Below the pieces are notes generated by a model. It made no database searches, was not told where the DNA came from, and worked only from the letters and a program-made list of their open reading frames with translations. A DNA stretch of 64,000 nt, taken from Azonexus sp. Lineage in GTDB: Bacteria; Pseudomonadota; Gammaproteobacteria; Burkholderiales; Rhodocyclaceae. The translations under genes and the position numbers were made by a program. The first letter of the stretch is position 1, and every line of letters starts with the position of its first letter. Shown here one piece after another: positions 45,534 to 54,123 of this stretch. Where the stretch lies: contig JAIRKE010000001.1 of assembly GCA_031260295.1 (NCBI GenBank), positions 248,001 to 312,000 of the forward strand, read 5' to 3'.

Positions 45534-46451
45534 ATGTTAAATATAAGGCCATTGATAGAAAAATTAAAAATTTCAGCAAACCGCCGTCGCTTTGAAAAAG
45601 CATTACACCAGATAGCATCTTCGGCCCCAATCCGTACAGGTTCCGATAAATTTACAGCACTCTCCATGGTGCATCATCGTGACGTTGAATCCTATCTGCT
45701 GGCGATCAAGTCATTCTGTCGATTTTTCTCGCCACGACGCATTATTGTCGTTACCGATCCAACCATAACGGATGAAGACCGCCAGCAGATGGCAACGCAT
45801 GTTGGAGGTATCCAATTCGTACATGCGGAAAACTATCGAATTGCGGGAATGCCCCAAGGTGGATGCTGGGAACGCCTGATAGCCATTGCTGAATTTGTCC
45901 AGAATGACTATGTGATCCAACTTGATGCTGATACTGTTGCCTTATCGGAGATGCCGGAAGTCAGAAAGGCTGTTGAAGAATCCATGTCGTTCGTGCTGGC
46001 TACCGAGGATGGACAGGACTTCAGTTCCTGTACCGAGGCAGTTGCCTGGGCAAAAAAGCGTGCTGAATCTGGGGAGCACATCCAGATTCTCGCAGAATCC
46101 AGCATGGATGGCCTGACCGATTACCAGGCGTTGCGTTATGTCAGAGGATGTGCCGGATTCTCAGGATTTGCGGTGGGTTGCTTCAACCGCGATAAGTTGA
46201 AAACTTTCAGCGACACCATGTCGCAAATACTGGGTGACAAATGGACCGCATGGGGAACTGAACAATTCACTTCCAATTTCATGGTATCCAATTCCCCTAA
46301 AGCCGTAGTTTTGCCACATCCTAAATATTGCCATCCAGGAAGAGAACAGCCCGGAACAGTATTTCTGCATTTCATTGGCTACGTCCGGTTCAACACGGAT
46401 CGCTATGCCCGTGCCGCCCGTGAAACCTGCGCGGCTCTTGGCAAAAAATAA
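45534..46451 (+). CDS. GT-A-like nucleotide-sugar transferase-type protein, uncharacterised
   Basis: The 305-residue product looks like a GT-A fold. LSMVHHRDVESYLLAIKSFC is followed by RRIIVVTDPTITDED, the acidic triad VIQLDADTVAL (DxD, metal and nucleotide sugar binding), and WTAWGTEQFTSNF. The C-terminal HFIGYVRFNTDRYA is reminiscent of HxxG in GT8-type enzymes. No closer family is recognised. It lies in the AT-rich tail of the cluster, with starts and stops closely spaced, so it is likely co-transcribed. Confidence 0.68.
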   Translation: MLNIRPLIEKLKISANRRRFEKALHQIASSAPIRTGSDKFTALSMVHHRDVESYLLAIKSFCRFFSPRRIIVVTDPTITDEDRQQMATHVGGIQFVHAENYRIAGMPQGGCWERLIAIAEFVQNDYVIQLDADTVALSEMPEVRKAVEESMSFVLATEDGQDFSSCTEAVAWAKKRAESGEHIQILAESSMDGLTDYQALRYVRGCAGFSGFAVGCFNRDKLKTFSDTMSQILGDKWTAWGTEQFTSNFMVSNSPKAVVLPHPKYCHPGREQPGTVFLHFIGYVRFNTDRYARAARETCAALGKK

Positions 46452-46466
46452 GCGCCAGAATCAGGC

Positions 46467-47420
46467 ATGCGGATAATGAAACCGCTTTTCAGACTGCTAT
46501 CTCCCGCCGGACCATCGGCAAAACTCAGCATTTTCATTTTCCACCGTGTTCTCCCGGTGGCTGATCCCTTGCTCCCATACGAGCCTTCGGCCGAGCAATT
46601 CGATTGGATCGTCCGCTTCATAGCCCGGACCTTCAATGTCATGCCACTCAGCGAAGCTGCCCATCGGCTGAAGGCCGGCAAGTTGCCGCCTGCCGCCGCT
46701 GTAATCACTTTTGATGATGGCTATGCCGACAATCTCCTGGTCGCTTGGCCCATTCTCAAACGCTACGGCGTCTCCGCCACTTTCTTTATCGCCACAGCTT
46801 TCCTTGAAGGCGGTCGAATGTGGAACGACGATATCATCGAGGCATTCCGGCTCGCCCCGACCGGCAAACTGGACCTGAGCGAATTCGACCTGGGAGTCCG
46901 CAACCTGACCGACATGGCATCGCGTGTGCGGGGCTATGAGGTGGTGCTCGGCAAACTCAAGTACGCAGCGCACCCGATTCGCGCCGAAATCGCCCGGCGA
47001 ATCGCCACGCACTGTGGAGTACCGAACGCCTGCGACCTGATGATGACCCATCGACAACTCCGCCTTCTACACGGCGAAGGGGCGGAAATTGGCGGCCACA
47101 CCCGTACACACCCCATTCTCGAGTGCATGGACGATGCAACCGCCCAGCAGGAAATTGTTTCGGGAAAGCAGGAACTCGAAGCGCTGCTGGAAGAGCAAGT
47201 GCACGTTTTCGCCTATCCGAACGGTGTTCCCGGCCGCGATTACTCAGAGCGGCATGTGGACATGGTCCGCCAGGCAGGATTCGACGCTGCGGTATCAACC
47301 CACCCAGCCTGCGCAACTGCGACTTCTGACATTTTCCAGTTACCCCGCTTCACGCCATGGGACCGTACACCGCTGCGCTTCGCCTTGCGCAGCATGATGA
47401 CCATCGCCAGGTCAGTCTGA
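46467..47420 (+). CDS. Polysaccharide deacetylase family protein (second)
   Basis: The 317-residue product is a NodB-homology deacetylase with the motifs FIFHRVLPV, ITFDDGYADN (metal and catalytic Asp residues), SATFFIATAF and GGHTRTHPILE, and a C-terminal FAYPNGVPGRDYSERHVDMV. The layout resembles the xylanase/chitin deacetylase group, which is different from the exosortase-type enzyme at 33190. A second start is possible at 46476. It is the last plus-strand gene before the convergent flippase gene. Confidence 0.88.
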   Translation: MRIMKPLFRLLSPAGPSAKLSIFIFHRVLPVADPLLPYEPSAEQFDWIVRFIARTFNVMPLSEAAHRLKAGKLPPAAAVITFDDGYADNLLVAWPILKRYGVSATFFIATAFLEGGRMWNDDIIEAFRLAPTGKLDLSEFDLGVRNLTDMASRVRGYEVVLGKLKYAAHPIRAEIARRIATHCGVPNACDLMMTHRQLRLLHGEGAEIGGHTRTHPILECMDDATAQQEIVSGKQELEALLEEQVHVFAYPNGVPGRDYSERHVDMVRQAGFDAAVSTHPACATATSDIFQLPRFTPWDRTPLRFALRSMMTIARSV

Positions 47421-47453
47421 ACGGTCCGGCACTTTACAGGCTGCGCAAAACAC

Positions 47454-48893
47454 TTAGCGCTTGCCTGAACGTGCCAAGTAGGCTCGCTGAATTTCGTGCC
47501 ATAGCTGGTGCTTGCTCGCCCATGCCATGAAAAATGCCCCGAGTATCCCGCCAATTCCCGAAACCAGCACAGGAAAGAGCAATTCGTTTGGTCGCCAGCC
47601 CCAGTGGAAAATCACCGCGACAGAGGCTGCCGAAGCGCCCAGCGCGACCAGCAGGCTTTTCCCCCAAACGCGCAGTATCGCTCCGCCGGTAAAACCGATG
47701 TGCTTACGCACGGTAACGATCCAGAACGCCGATGACAGCAGCCCGGAAACGATCAAGCACTGGCTGAGCTGTAGCAGGCCGAGCAGCGTGCCGAACACGG
47801 TCGCGATCACGGTCGCCAGCATTGACAGCAGGGTCGCTTTGAGAACGTCGTTGATGGCGCCGATACCGATCAGGGGCGGCGAGCAGATCGCGGCCGGAAT
47901 CGAAAAGACGCAGGCGACGGCCAACCAGCGCGCCGGATCGACGGCGGCATCCCACTGCGCGCCGTAGAGGATGCGGATGGCCGGATAGGCCATCAGGGCG
48001 ACACCGCTGAAAAAGGCCCAGCCCAGCCCAGTGATCAGTTCCATCGCGACCAGGAAGGAGGCGCCGAGATCGCGCGCCTCGCGCGACTGGCGGGCGAAAT
48101 AAGGCAGCGCCACGGAATTGACCGCATCCATGACCAAACGTTGGAACATCGTCACCAATCCCTGGCCACGGCTGAACAAGCCGGCGTCTACCATGCTCTG
48201 CAGCTTCCCAAGCAGCAGTTCCGGGGCGCCGCCGGACAAGGTGTTCATCAGCGAGGTGGCGGTCAGCTTGCCACCAAACGAGACGACGTCGCCGATGCCA
48301 CGCGTGATCGGCCGCCACGGCAGGCGCGGGCAGGCAAAAACCCAGATCGCGACGATACTGGCCACGGTGGTTAGGGCGTTGGCCCAAGCCAAACTGACCG
48401 GACCGAAGCCGAACCAAGCCATGCCAATGGCCGAGGCCGCATGCACCAGTGCGCCAACAAAGCGCACGCCGGCGATCGAGCCGAAGCGCATTTCCCGCAC
48501 CAGCCAGGCGTTGGGATAGGCGAGAAAGGGCGTGATGGCGAAGTTCAAGGCCAGCACCAGCATGATCTCGACCATCTGCGGTTCGCCGTAAAAACGGGCC
48601 ACCGGTACCGCCGCCGCCAGCACCAGCGCGGCGAGGAAAATGCCGAGCCCGAGTTGCACGCTCCAGGTGGCGCGCATCTTTTCTTCCGTCAGCGATTTGT
48701 TCTGAACCAGGTATTGCCCTGCGCCCAAGTCGCGGAAAGTGGCGACGAAGCCAAGCAAGACCATGGTTACCGAATAGATGCCAATTTCCGACGGCGTCAG
48801 CAGCCGGGCAATTGCCATCGACGAGGCGGTATGAATCACCAGACCGGAATATCGGTCGAGAAAGGATAGCGCGAGGGCTTTGCGGGTAGACAA
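47454..48893 (-). CDS. Oligosaccharide flippase (Wzx-like)
   Basis: The 479-residue product has about twelve membrane segments and the N-terminal pattern LDRYSGLVIHTASSMAIARLLTPSEIGIYS of the polysaccharide flippase/MATE superfamily, as well as GQYLVQNKSLTEEKMRATWS. It should move the lipid-linked repeat across the inner membrane. It is the distal gene of the minus-strand block. It lies 34 bases from the convergent deacetylase, with no clear terminator between. Confidence 0.92.
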   Translation of the reverse strand: MSTRKALALSFLDRYSGLVIHTASSMAIARLLTPSEIGIYSVTMVLLGFVATFRDLGAGQYLVQNKSLTEEKMRATWSVQLGLGIFLAALVLAAAVPVARFYGEPQMVEIMLVLALNFAITPFLAYPNAWLVREMRFGSIAGVRFVGALVHAASAIGMAWFGFGPVSLAWANALTTVASIVAIWVFACPRLPWRPITRGIGDVVSFGGKLTATSLMNTLSGGAPELLLGKLQSMVDAGLFSRGQGLVTMFQRLVMDAVNSVALPYFARQSREARDLGASFLVAMELITGLGWAFFSGVALMAYPAIRILYGAQWDAAVDPARWLAVACVFSIPAAICSPPLIGIGAINDVLKATLLSMLATVIATVFGTLLGLLQLSQCLIVSGLLSSAFWIVTVRKHIGFTGGAILRVWGKSLLVALGASAASVAVIFHWGWRPNELLFPVLVSGIGGILGAFFMAWASKHQLWHEIQRAYLARSGKR

Positions 48894-48951
48894 GGATGGA
48901 CGACTTTAGAAGGAAAGGCGGCAACGGCATGCCGCCGCCGATGGCTGCGGG

Positions 48952-50283
48952 TCAGGCGGTAAACGGACGCGGCCTGGCTTGTAGCCACTGGGACAGGATC
49001 ATCAGGATCCATACCAACTCGCCATAGTAACCCGGGTATTGCGGCAGATAATCCTTGAGCAGCCGGTCAAGGAAATCGGCGCGGACGATTCGGCAGCCGC
49101 GCAGATAATCCAGGGAATCGACAGCCAGCTTGCGTAGCGCCGGGTGTTCGACCGCCCAGACGCCGAACGGCAGGCCAAAGCCGTGTTTCTTCTTGGTGAT
49201 GATTTCCGGCGGCAGAAAATCCTTCAACGCCTCCTTGAAGAACCAGCGCAGCGTCAAGCCTTTGATCTTAAGTTCGGGGTCGAGGCGCAGCGAAAAATCG
49301 ACCAGGCGATCATCGAGCAAGGGGAAGCCGACCTCCAGCCCGGCCAGGCGGGTGGAACCCAGCACTTTCGGCAGATCGTTGTCGGCCAGGGTGTACTTCC
49401 AGTCGTACCACAGCATCCGGTTGACCAGCGCATGAGCGTCGGCGGCGCGCCAGTTTTCCCGCTGCTGGCGCAAGGTGTCCTGTGGTTCGACCTGGGCAAG
49501 AAACTCCGGCGTCAGCACCGTGTCGAGACCGAGGCGCGAGAGCAGATTGTACATCTGCATCCGGTCCGGCATCGGCACGCTGGCCTGCTCGACATAACTG
49601 ACGGCCTTCTTGACGCCGGGAATCTTGCCCGGCCAAGCGCAGCCGGTCAGCAACGGCTGCAACAGGCCGCGTCGCAGAAAACCGGGGATCCGCTCATAAG
49701 CGCCGAACACCCGCTGCTTGGCATAGCGGACATTGCCGCCGAACAATTCATCGCCGCCGTCACCGGCCAGAATCCGGGTCAAACCCACCTCGCGCGCCGC
49801 CTTGGCGCAGTAGTAGGCGGGCAGCACCGAAGAATTGCCGAAGGGCTGATCGTAAGAGGTGGCAACCTGGTGAATGCCCGCCACCAGATCGTCCGGCGTC
49901 ACATAGTAAGCATGATGCTCGGCGCCGAAATGCCGGGCAGCGATGCGGGCATACTCCATTTCGTCATAGCCCGCCGCCGCAAAACCGATGGAAAAGGCGC
50001 GCGCCGGCTGCCCGGTCACTTCGCGCAACAGCCCGGCCACCGTCGAACTGTCGGTGCCGCCGCTGAGAAAACAGCCGGTCTCGCCGGCAATCTGGTCGCG
50101 CACGCCATCCCGCAGAATCTCGCGGAATTCCGCCTTCAAGTCGGCAAACGACGCCCGTTTCCCCTCGTCGAAATGCGGCTTCCACCACGGCGCAACCGTC
50201 AGCCGACCATTCTCGAATAAAGCGTAATGACCGGCCGGCAGCCGGAAAACATCCTTGAACACCGTCCGCGGCGCCGGGATCAT
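48952..50283 (-). CDS. Asparagine-synthase-like protein, main part downstream of an in-frame stop
   Basis: This frame of 443 residues holds the synthetase domain, with the PP-loop FLSGGTDSSTVAG (SGGTDS at 74-79), ILAGDGGDELFGGNVRY and GFPLLDDRLVDFSLRLDP. It starts at MIPAPRTVFKDVFRLPAGHY, which in relatives is the middle of the protein and not a start. The preceding codons on the same frame are TAC-CTT-TAG-TTC-CAC; the usual text is YLYFHMIPAP. So a Tyr codon has become TAG and this frame is continuous with 50290-50628. It may be re-initiated at this ATG or be dead. Confidence 0.85.
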   Translation of the reverse strand: MIPAPRTVFKDVFRLPAGHYALFENGRLTVAPWWKPHFDEGKRASFADLKAEFREILRDGVRDQIAGETGCFLSGGTDSSTVAGLLREVTGQPARAFSIGFAAAGYDEMEYARIAARHFGAEHHAYYVTPDDLVAGIHQVATSYDQPFGNSSVLPAYYCAKAAREVGLTRILAGDGGDELFGGNVRYAKQRVFGAYERIPGFLRRGLLQPLLTGCAWPGKIPGVKKAVSYVEQASVPMPDRMQMYNLLSRLGLDTVLTPEFLAQVEPQDTLRQQRENWRAADAHALVNRMLWYDWKYTLADNDLPKVLGSTRLAGLEVGFPLLDDRLVDFSLRLDPELKIKGLTLRWFFKEALKDFLPPEIITKKKHGFGLPFGVWAVEHPALRKLAVDSLDYLRGCRIVRADFLDRLLKDYLPQYPGYYGELVWILMILSQWLQARPRPFTA

Positions 50284-50289
50284 GTGGAA

Positions 50290-50628
50290 CTAAAGGTAGT
50301 CGTAAAGCGCCTGCGGATCGATGTCGCCATCGGTGCCAGCCAGTTCGTCGGCCCGCTCGGCCACCCGCAACGCGCCATCGGCCACCCGGTAGCACAGCGA
50401 ATGGAGGGAAAACCGGTCGACGGCGCAAAACACCCTGCCATCCGGCCAGTTGATAACGACCGAAAACGCGCCTTTGACCGCCTGCGGCGCATCGGCGCCA
50501 TGCCGCTCATAGGCGGCCAGCCAATGCGCGACGGCTCCTCCAGCCTGAGCGCCCGTCCCCCAATCAACTGGCAGTGGCGGAATATTACCGGAGACCGTGA
50601 TTTTTATAGTATCCATAGTGCTATTCAA
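50290..50628 (-). pseudogene. Asparagine-synthase-like protein, N-terminal part ending at an amber codon
   Basis: This is the first 112 residues of the same gene, ending at TAG (50290-50292). It carries part of a glutaminase-like domain (AVKGAFSVVINWPDGRVFCAVDRF, with VADGALRVAERADEL), but it lacks the MCG start. There is no Cys2 nucleophile, so glutamine use seems lost even before the stop. Relatives in polysaccharide clusters also have such shortened N-domains. The amber codon separates it from the synthetase domain by two sense codons. Confidence 0.8.
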
Positions 50629-50688
50629 TTTCGTATTGACTGATTACCTGTCGAATATCATTCGATTATTTTTCTGCAAACTAACCAA

Positions 50689-51609
50689 TTATTTTCCTGG
50701 CCGACAAAGAGTCAGATGGCGGGAGAAAAACAGGTATCTCCAGCCACCTGGGTAGAGCAAGCTTTGGAAATGCGCTTTCCAGGCTGCTCGCCGCTTTCCC
50801 TGTTTACGAAACGAATCCGCCAGATAATGAAAATTTCTGCCAATGCGCATGCGGATTGTCGCAACAATCGATTTCGGCGGATTCATTGCCAGCATTTTTT
50901 GATAAAGTGAATCATAAGCCTCGATATAGGCTGAAGTTTTAGATAACGAATTCGGCGTATCATTAATTCGGAAAGTAGGCTGATCAAGGACGGCGACTTT
51001 TTTTTCGGCCATGCACAATCTGAACGCCAACCAAGTCCACTCGGCATAGGAGTGCGACTCCTCAAAATACTCGACACCGATCCGTTCTGAACGAAACAGA
51101 CCGGCACAGGAAGAAGGCAGCCAGTTCTGGCGAAACAAGGCAGCCAGTGGCGCTATTGATATTTTGTTCGGATCTTTCAGATAAAGCTCGTTGTCGGCGC
51201 CCAAATAACGATAGCCATTGGTCACGACATAGTCACAACTATCGTCGCCAGCCAATACGGCGACCCGCGCGTCGATGGCGCCTGGCAGATATTCATCATC
51301 ATCGTCGAGAAAAGCGAAATAAGGGGTTTTGACTGCCTGTCTGCCGGTCAGCAGCGCCAACGGCAGCGAACCGATGTCGAGCGACAGCAATTCGATGTCA
51401 TCCCTGTTATGCAAGGCATTCTCGACATCGGCTGAACGGCGGTTGCCATTGGCGACGACAGTGATATGCACTGGCCGGGAGGAGGAGGCAATGACACTGT
51501 CGATCGCGCGGAACAAGGAATCACGGTGCAACATGTCGGCCATGGTCGGAATAATGACAGTCACTTCAGCCGTACTGCCAATTGCCGCGCCAGACGAAAC
51601 TTTGTTCAT
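50689..51609 (-). CDS. Glycosyltransferase family 2 protein
   Basis: The 306-residue product is a GT-A enzyme: EVTVIIPTMADMLHRDSLFR, HITVVANGNRRSADV, and the acidic metal site FAFLDDDDEYLPGA near residue 115, followed by SSCAGLFRSERIGVEYF and SYAEWTWLAFRL. The donor is unknown. It lies between the broken asparagine-synthase-like gene, 60 bases away, and the large ligase gene, and its base composition is somewhat AT-rich. Confidence 0.88.
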   Translation of the reverse strand: MNKVSSGAAIGSTAEVTVIIPTMADMLHRDSLFRAIDSVIASSSRPVHITVVANGNRRSADVENALHNRDDIELLSLDIGSLPLALLTGRQAVKTPYFAFLDDDDEYLPGAIDARVAVLAGDDSCDYVVTNGYRYLGADNELYLKDPNKISIAPLAALFRQNWLPSSCAGLFRSERIGVEYFEESHSYAEWTWLAFRLCMAEKKVAVLDQPTFRINDTPNSLSKTSAYIEAYDSLYQKMLAMNPPKSIVATIRMRIGRNFHYLADSFRKQGKRRAAWKAHFQSLLYPGGWRYLFFSRHLTLCRPGK

Positions 51610-51699
51610 GGATCAATTCCTCTCTATCGACGGACTGCCAAAGCAGGGCAGCGCCGGTAGAAACAATTTCATGACAGAAACACAGTGATGACATAGACA

Positions 51700-54093
51700 T
51701 TAAATTGGCCCGGCACAGGCCATCTGACCGCTCCTGTTTTTCAACATAAAACAGAGGAACAGTAACACATAGAATAGTAAGGCCAGCCGTGGCACGTCGA
51801 TCAGGCTGTCGAACATCCCGACCACCAAGAAGCCGGTGATCGCCGCCGAGAGATAGGGGGCCAGTTCATGCTCCCTGGCCCGGCCCAGATTCAGCTGCCA
51901 CAGGGCCGCTACGGTTAGCAGCAGGAACGATGCCAAGCCGAACAAACCTTGGTCGAACAGAACATTGACCAGGATGTTTTTGGCATGCCAGGGCAAATGA
52001 TCGCGGTCGCTGCTGAAGAACCAGCGCTGCATGTCCTGGTTGAAATCGCCGTTGGTCAGCAGCGATTCACCGCCCGGCCCGAGCAGGATGATGTCATCGA
52101 CGTCGGCAGCGCCGCTCATATTGCCGATGCCCAGTGAGAACATGCGTAGGCGCGGCGCATACCAGGGGCCGCCATCGAGCAACGGCCCGGACAGCCTGAT
52201 CGTGACCGCCTGCCAGTCCTCGCCGGACTTAACGTTGGCATGCCCACTGGCGCAACGGGCGACATAGAGCAGGTGCTTTTCGCAGACCTCGGCTAGCAGG
52301 GTGACCTTGTTCTTGGCCCGGACTTTCAGCGATACGGCGAACGGCCCGGCCGTGCCAAACGGCAAACGCTGGGAGACGCGGAAAATATCGCCGAAGCTCA
52401 GCGGATGCCGGGGCGCGACCAGCGACAGCCAGGCGCCCTCGTCGTCGCCGACCCATTGATAGGTGCCGGGAAACTTGCTGTCCGGCGAGGCGAAGAAATA
52501 ATTCGCCGGATAGCGCCCCAATCCCTTGCCAAAGCCAAGGTCGAACGGCGTCTCCAGCATGGTCATACTGAGCGACCAATGATCGAGACGCCCCTCCATG
52601 TCTTGCGAGGATGTCGAGAAGCGCCCGCCCATATACGCGCCGCCGGCGAATACCGCCATCACGGTGCTGACGGCGACCGCCGCGCTGATGAAAGCGGCTT
52701 GCCAGCGCCGCTCTTCCGGCCACAGCGGTCGTTTGGCGAACACGGCGCAAAGCGTCGCCGCGAACACCACGGCCAGTGCACCCAGCATGCCCCACAAGGC
52801 AGCGCCGCCGCCCCAGTGATGGGCGGCGCTGGCCGCCATCAGGCCCAGGGCGAACCAGCCGGCAGCGAGAAAAATCCGCTGACTGCCCTGAATCGCACCA
52901 GGCAGTTGCCACAGGACAACAAACAACGCGGCAAGCAACAGGAGATACAGGACATACGGCCCCTTGGGCAGCAAAGCGGCCAACAGCGCCAGCGCCCCGC
53001 CGACCATCAAGCCCAGCGCGACCCCGGCAACCCATTGGGCCACGGCGATGCCGCGCAGGTGCTGCGGCAGCACCAGGGTCACGGCGAGCACGCCGAGCAG
53101 CGCCAGCAAGCCGCGATAGCCGCCGTTGGCGAATACCAGACCGGCCATGGCCGCCAGCACGAGCAGCGCAATCGCCCAGCGCAACGGCGTCCATGCCGGC
53201 TGCTGCCCTGGCTGGCGGGCGCCGGCCGGCCGATGCGTCCGCCAGGCCAGCATTGGCAGGCTGACCAGCAGCGCCAGATAGACGCCCCGTGAGAAAGTGG
53301 TCAGCGCGACATAGGCGGCGAGCACGATCAGGCCGAGAGCCAGCGCATGACGCGCCGGCGTTCGCGCATGGCGCAAGGCATAAACGGCGAATGGCGCGGT
53401 CAGCAGCAGCCAGCCGTCGAGCGCCGCGCCGCCGACGTGCATTTCCCAGAACAGGGCCGTCGAGCGGTAATCGCTGGAAAAATTGAGCAGGCCGGTAAAG
53501 GCCAGGCGCTCCCACAACGCCGCCAGCCCCGCGCTGCCAAGGCCGAGCGCCAGCCCCCAGGCCAGTTGCCGCCCGGCTTGCTGGTTGGGATCGGAGAACA
53601 GGCGGCGCAGCAGCGGCAGCAGCAGCAAAGCCAGGAAAAAGCTCTTGCCGATGCGGATGCTGTTCATCGGGCCGTCGTAGCCCTGATACCAGCCGAACTG
53701 GAAGCCACCGGCATCGGCAAAACCGCGCGCCAGCGAAATCAACAGCGACAACGCCAGCAAGGACGAAAGCGCGAGCAACAGCCGGGAAAGACGATGGCGA
53801 TACAGCGGCGGCCCGTCGACCAAGGCGCGGAGATAGCCGCCGCCGGCCACGGCCAGAACCAGCAGATCGCTTTCCTCGAAGCTGAACCAGCCCGTCCACG
53901 GCGCCAGACCAATCACCGGCAGCAGCGCCGGCAGCGCAACCAGACACCAGGCCGGACAGAGAAAGGCAACCGCGCCGACGAGCGCAAACAGCGACAGCGC
54001 CGCGCCCGGCCCGAGCGGGTAATGCCAGGCGAGAAAACCGCCCAGCCCGAAGGCCGCAAGCGCCGCCAGCAGCTTGCCTGCTCGGCTCAGCAT
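51700..54093 (-). CDS. Very large O-antigen ligase/polymerase-like membrane protein with a beta-rich insert
   Basis: The 797-residue product has about fifteen membrane segments in its first 500 residues and one or two near the end. The ligase-type loop is visible as SQDMEGRLDHWSLSMTMLE, FDLGFGKGLGRYPANYFF. Unlike ordinary Wzy/WaaL proteins of 400-450 residues, it carries a soluble segment at about 555-690, with SFGDIFRVSQRLPFG, AVSLKVRAKNKVTLLAEVCE, WQAVTIRLSGPLLDGG and ADVDDIILLGPGGESLLTNG, which reads like a carbohydrate-binding jelly-roll. The DHLPWHAKNILVNVLFDQGL end returns to the ligase pattern. It may hold the growing polymer at the active site. Confidence 0.82.
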   Translation of the reverse strand: MLSRAGKLLAALAAFGLGGFLAWHYPLGPGAALSLFALVGAVAFLCPAWCLVALPALLPVIGLAPWTGWFSFEESDLLVLAVAGGGYLRALVDGPPLYRHRLSRLLLALSSLLALSLLISLARGFADAGGFQFGWYQGYDGPMNSIRIGKSFFLALLLLPLLRRLFSDPNQQAGRQLAWGLALGLGSAGLAALWERLAFTGLLNFSSDYRSTALFWEMHVGGAALDGWLLLTAPFAVYALRHARTPARHALALGLIVLAAYVALTTFSRGVYLALLVSLPMLAWRTHRPAGARQPGQQPAWTPLRWAIALLVLAAMAGLVFANGGYRGLLALLGVLAVTLVLPQHLRGIAVAQWVAGVALGLMVGGALALLAALLPKGPYVLYLLLLAALFVVLWQLPGAIQGSQRIFLAAGWFALGLMAASAAHHWGGGAALWGMLGALAVVFAATLCAVFAKRPLWPEERRWQAAFISAAVAVSTVMAVFAGGAYMGGRFSTSSQDMEGRLDHWSLSMTMLETPFDLGFGKGLGRYPANYFFASPDSKFPGTYQWVGDDEGAWLSLVAPRHPLSFGDIFRVSQRLPFGTAGPFAVSLKVRAKNKVTLLAEVCEKHLLYVARCASGHANVKSGEDWQAVTIRLSGPLLDGGPWYAPRLRMFSLGIGNMSGAADVDDIILLGPGGESLLTNGDFNQDMQRWFFSSDRDHLPWHAKNILVNVLFDQGLFGLASFLLLTVAALWQLNLGRAREHELAPYLSAAITGFLVVGMFDSLIDVPRLALLFYVLLFLCFMLKNRSGQMACAGPI

Positions 54094-54123
54094 GAGCGCC
54101 CTCGCTCTGCGGCGTCCATCATC

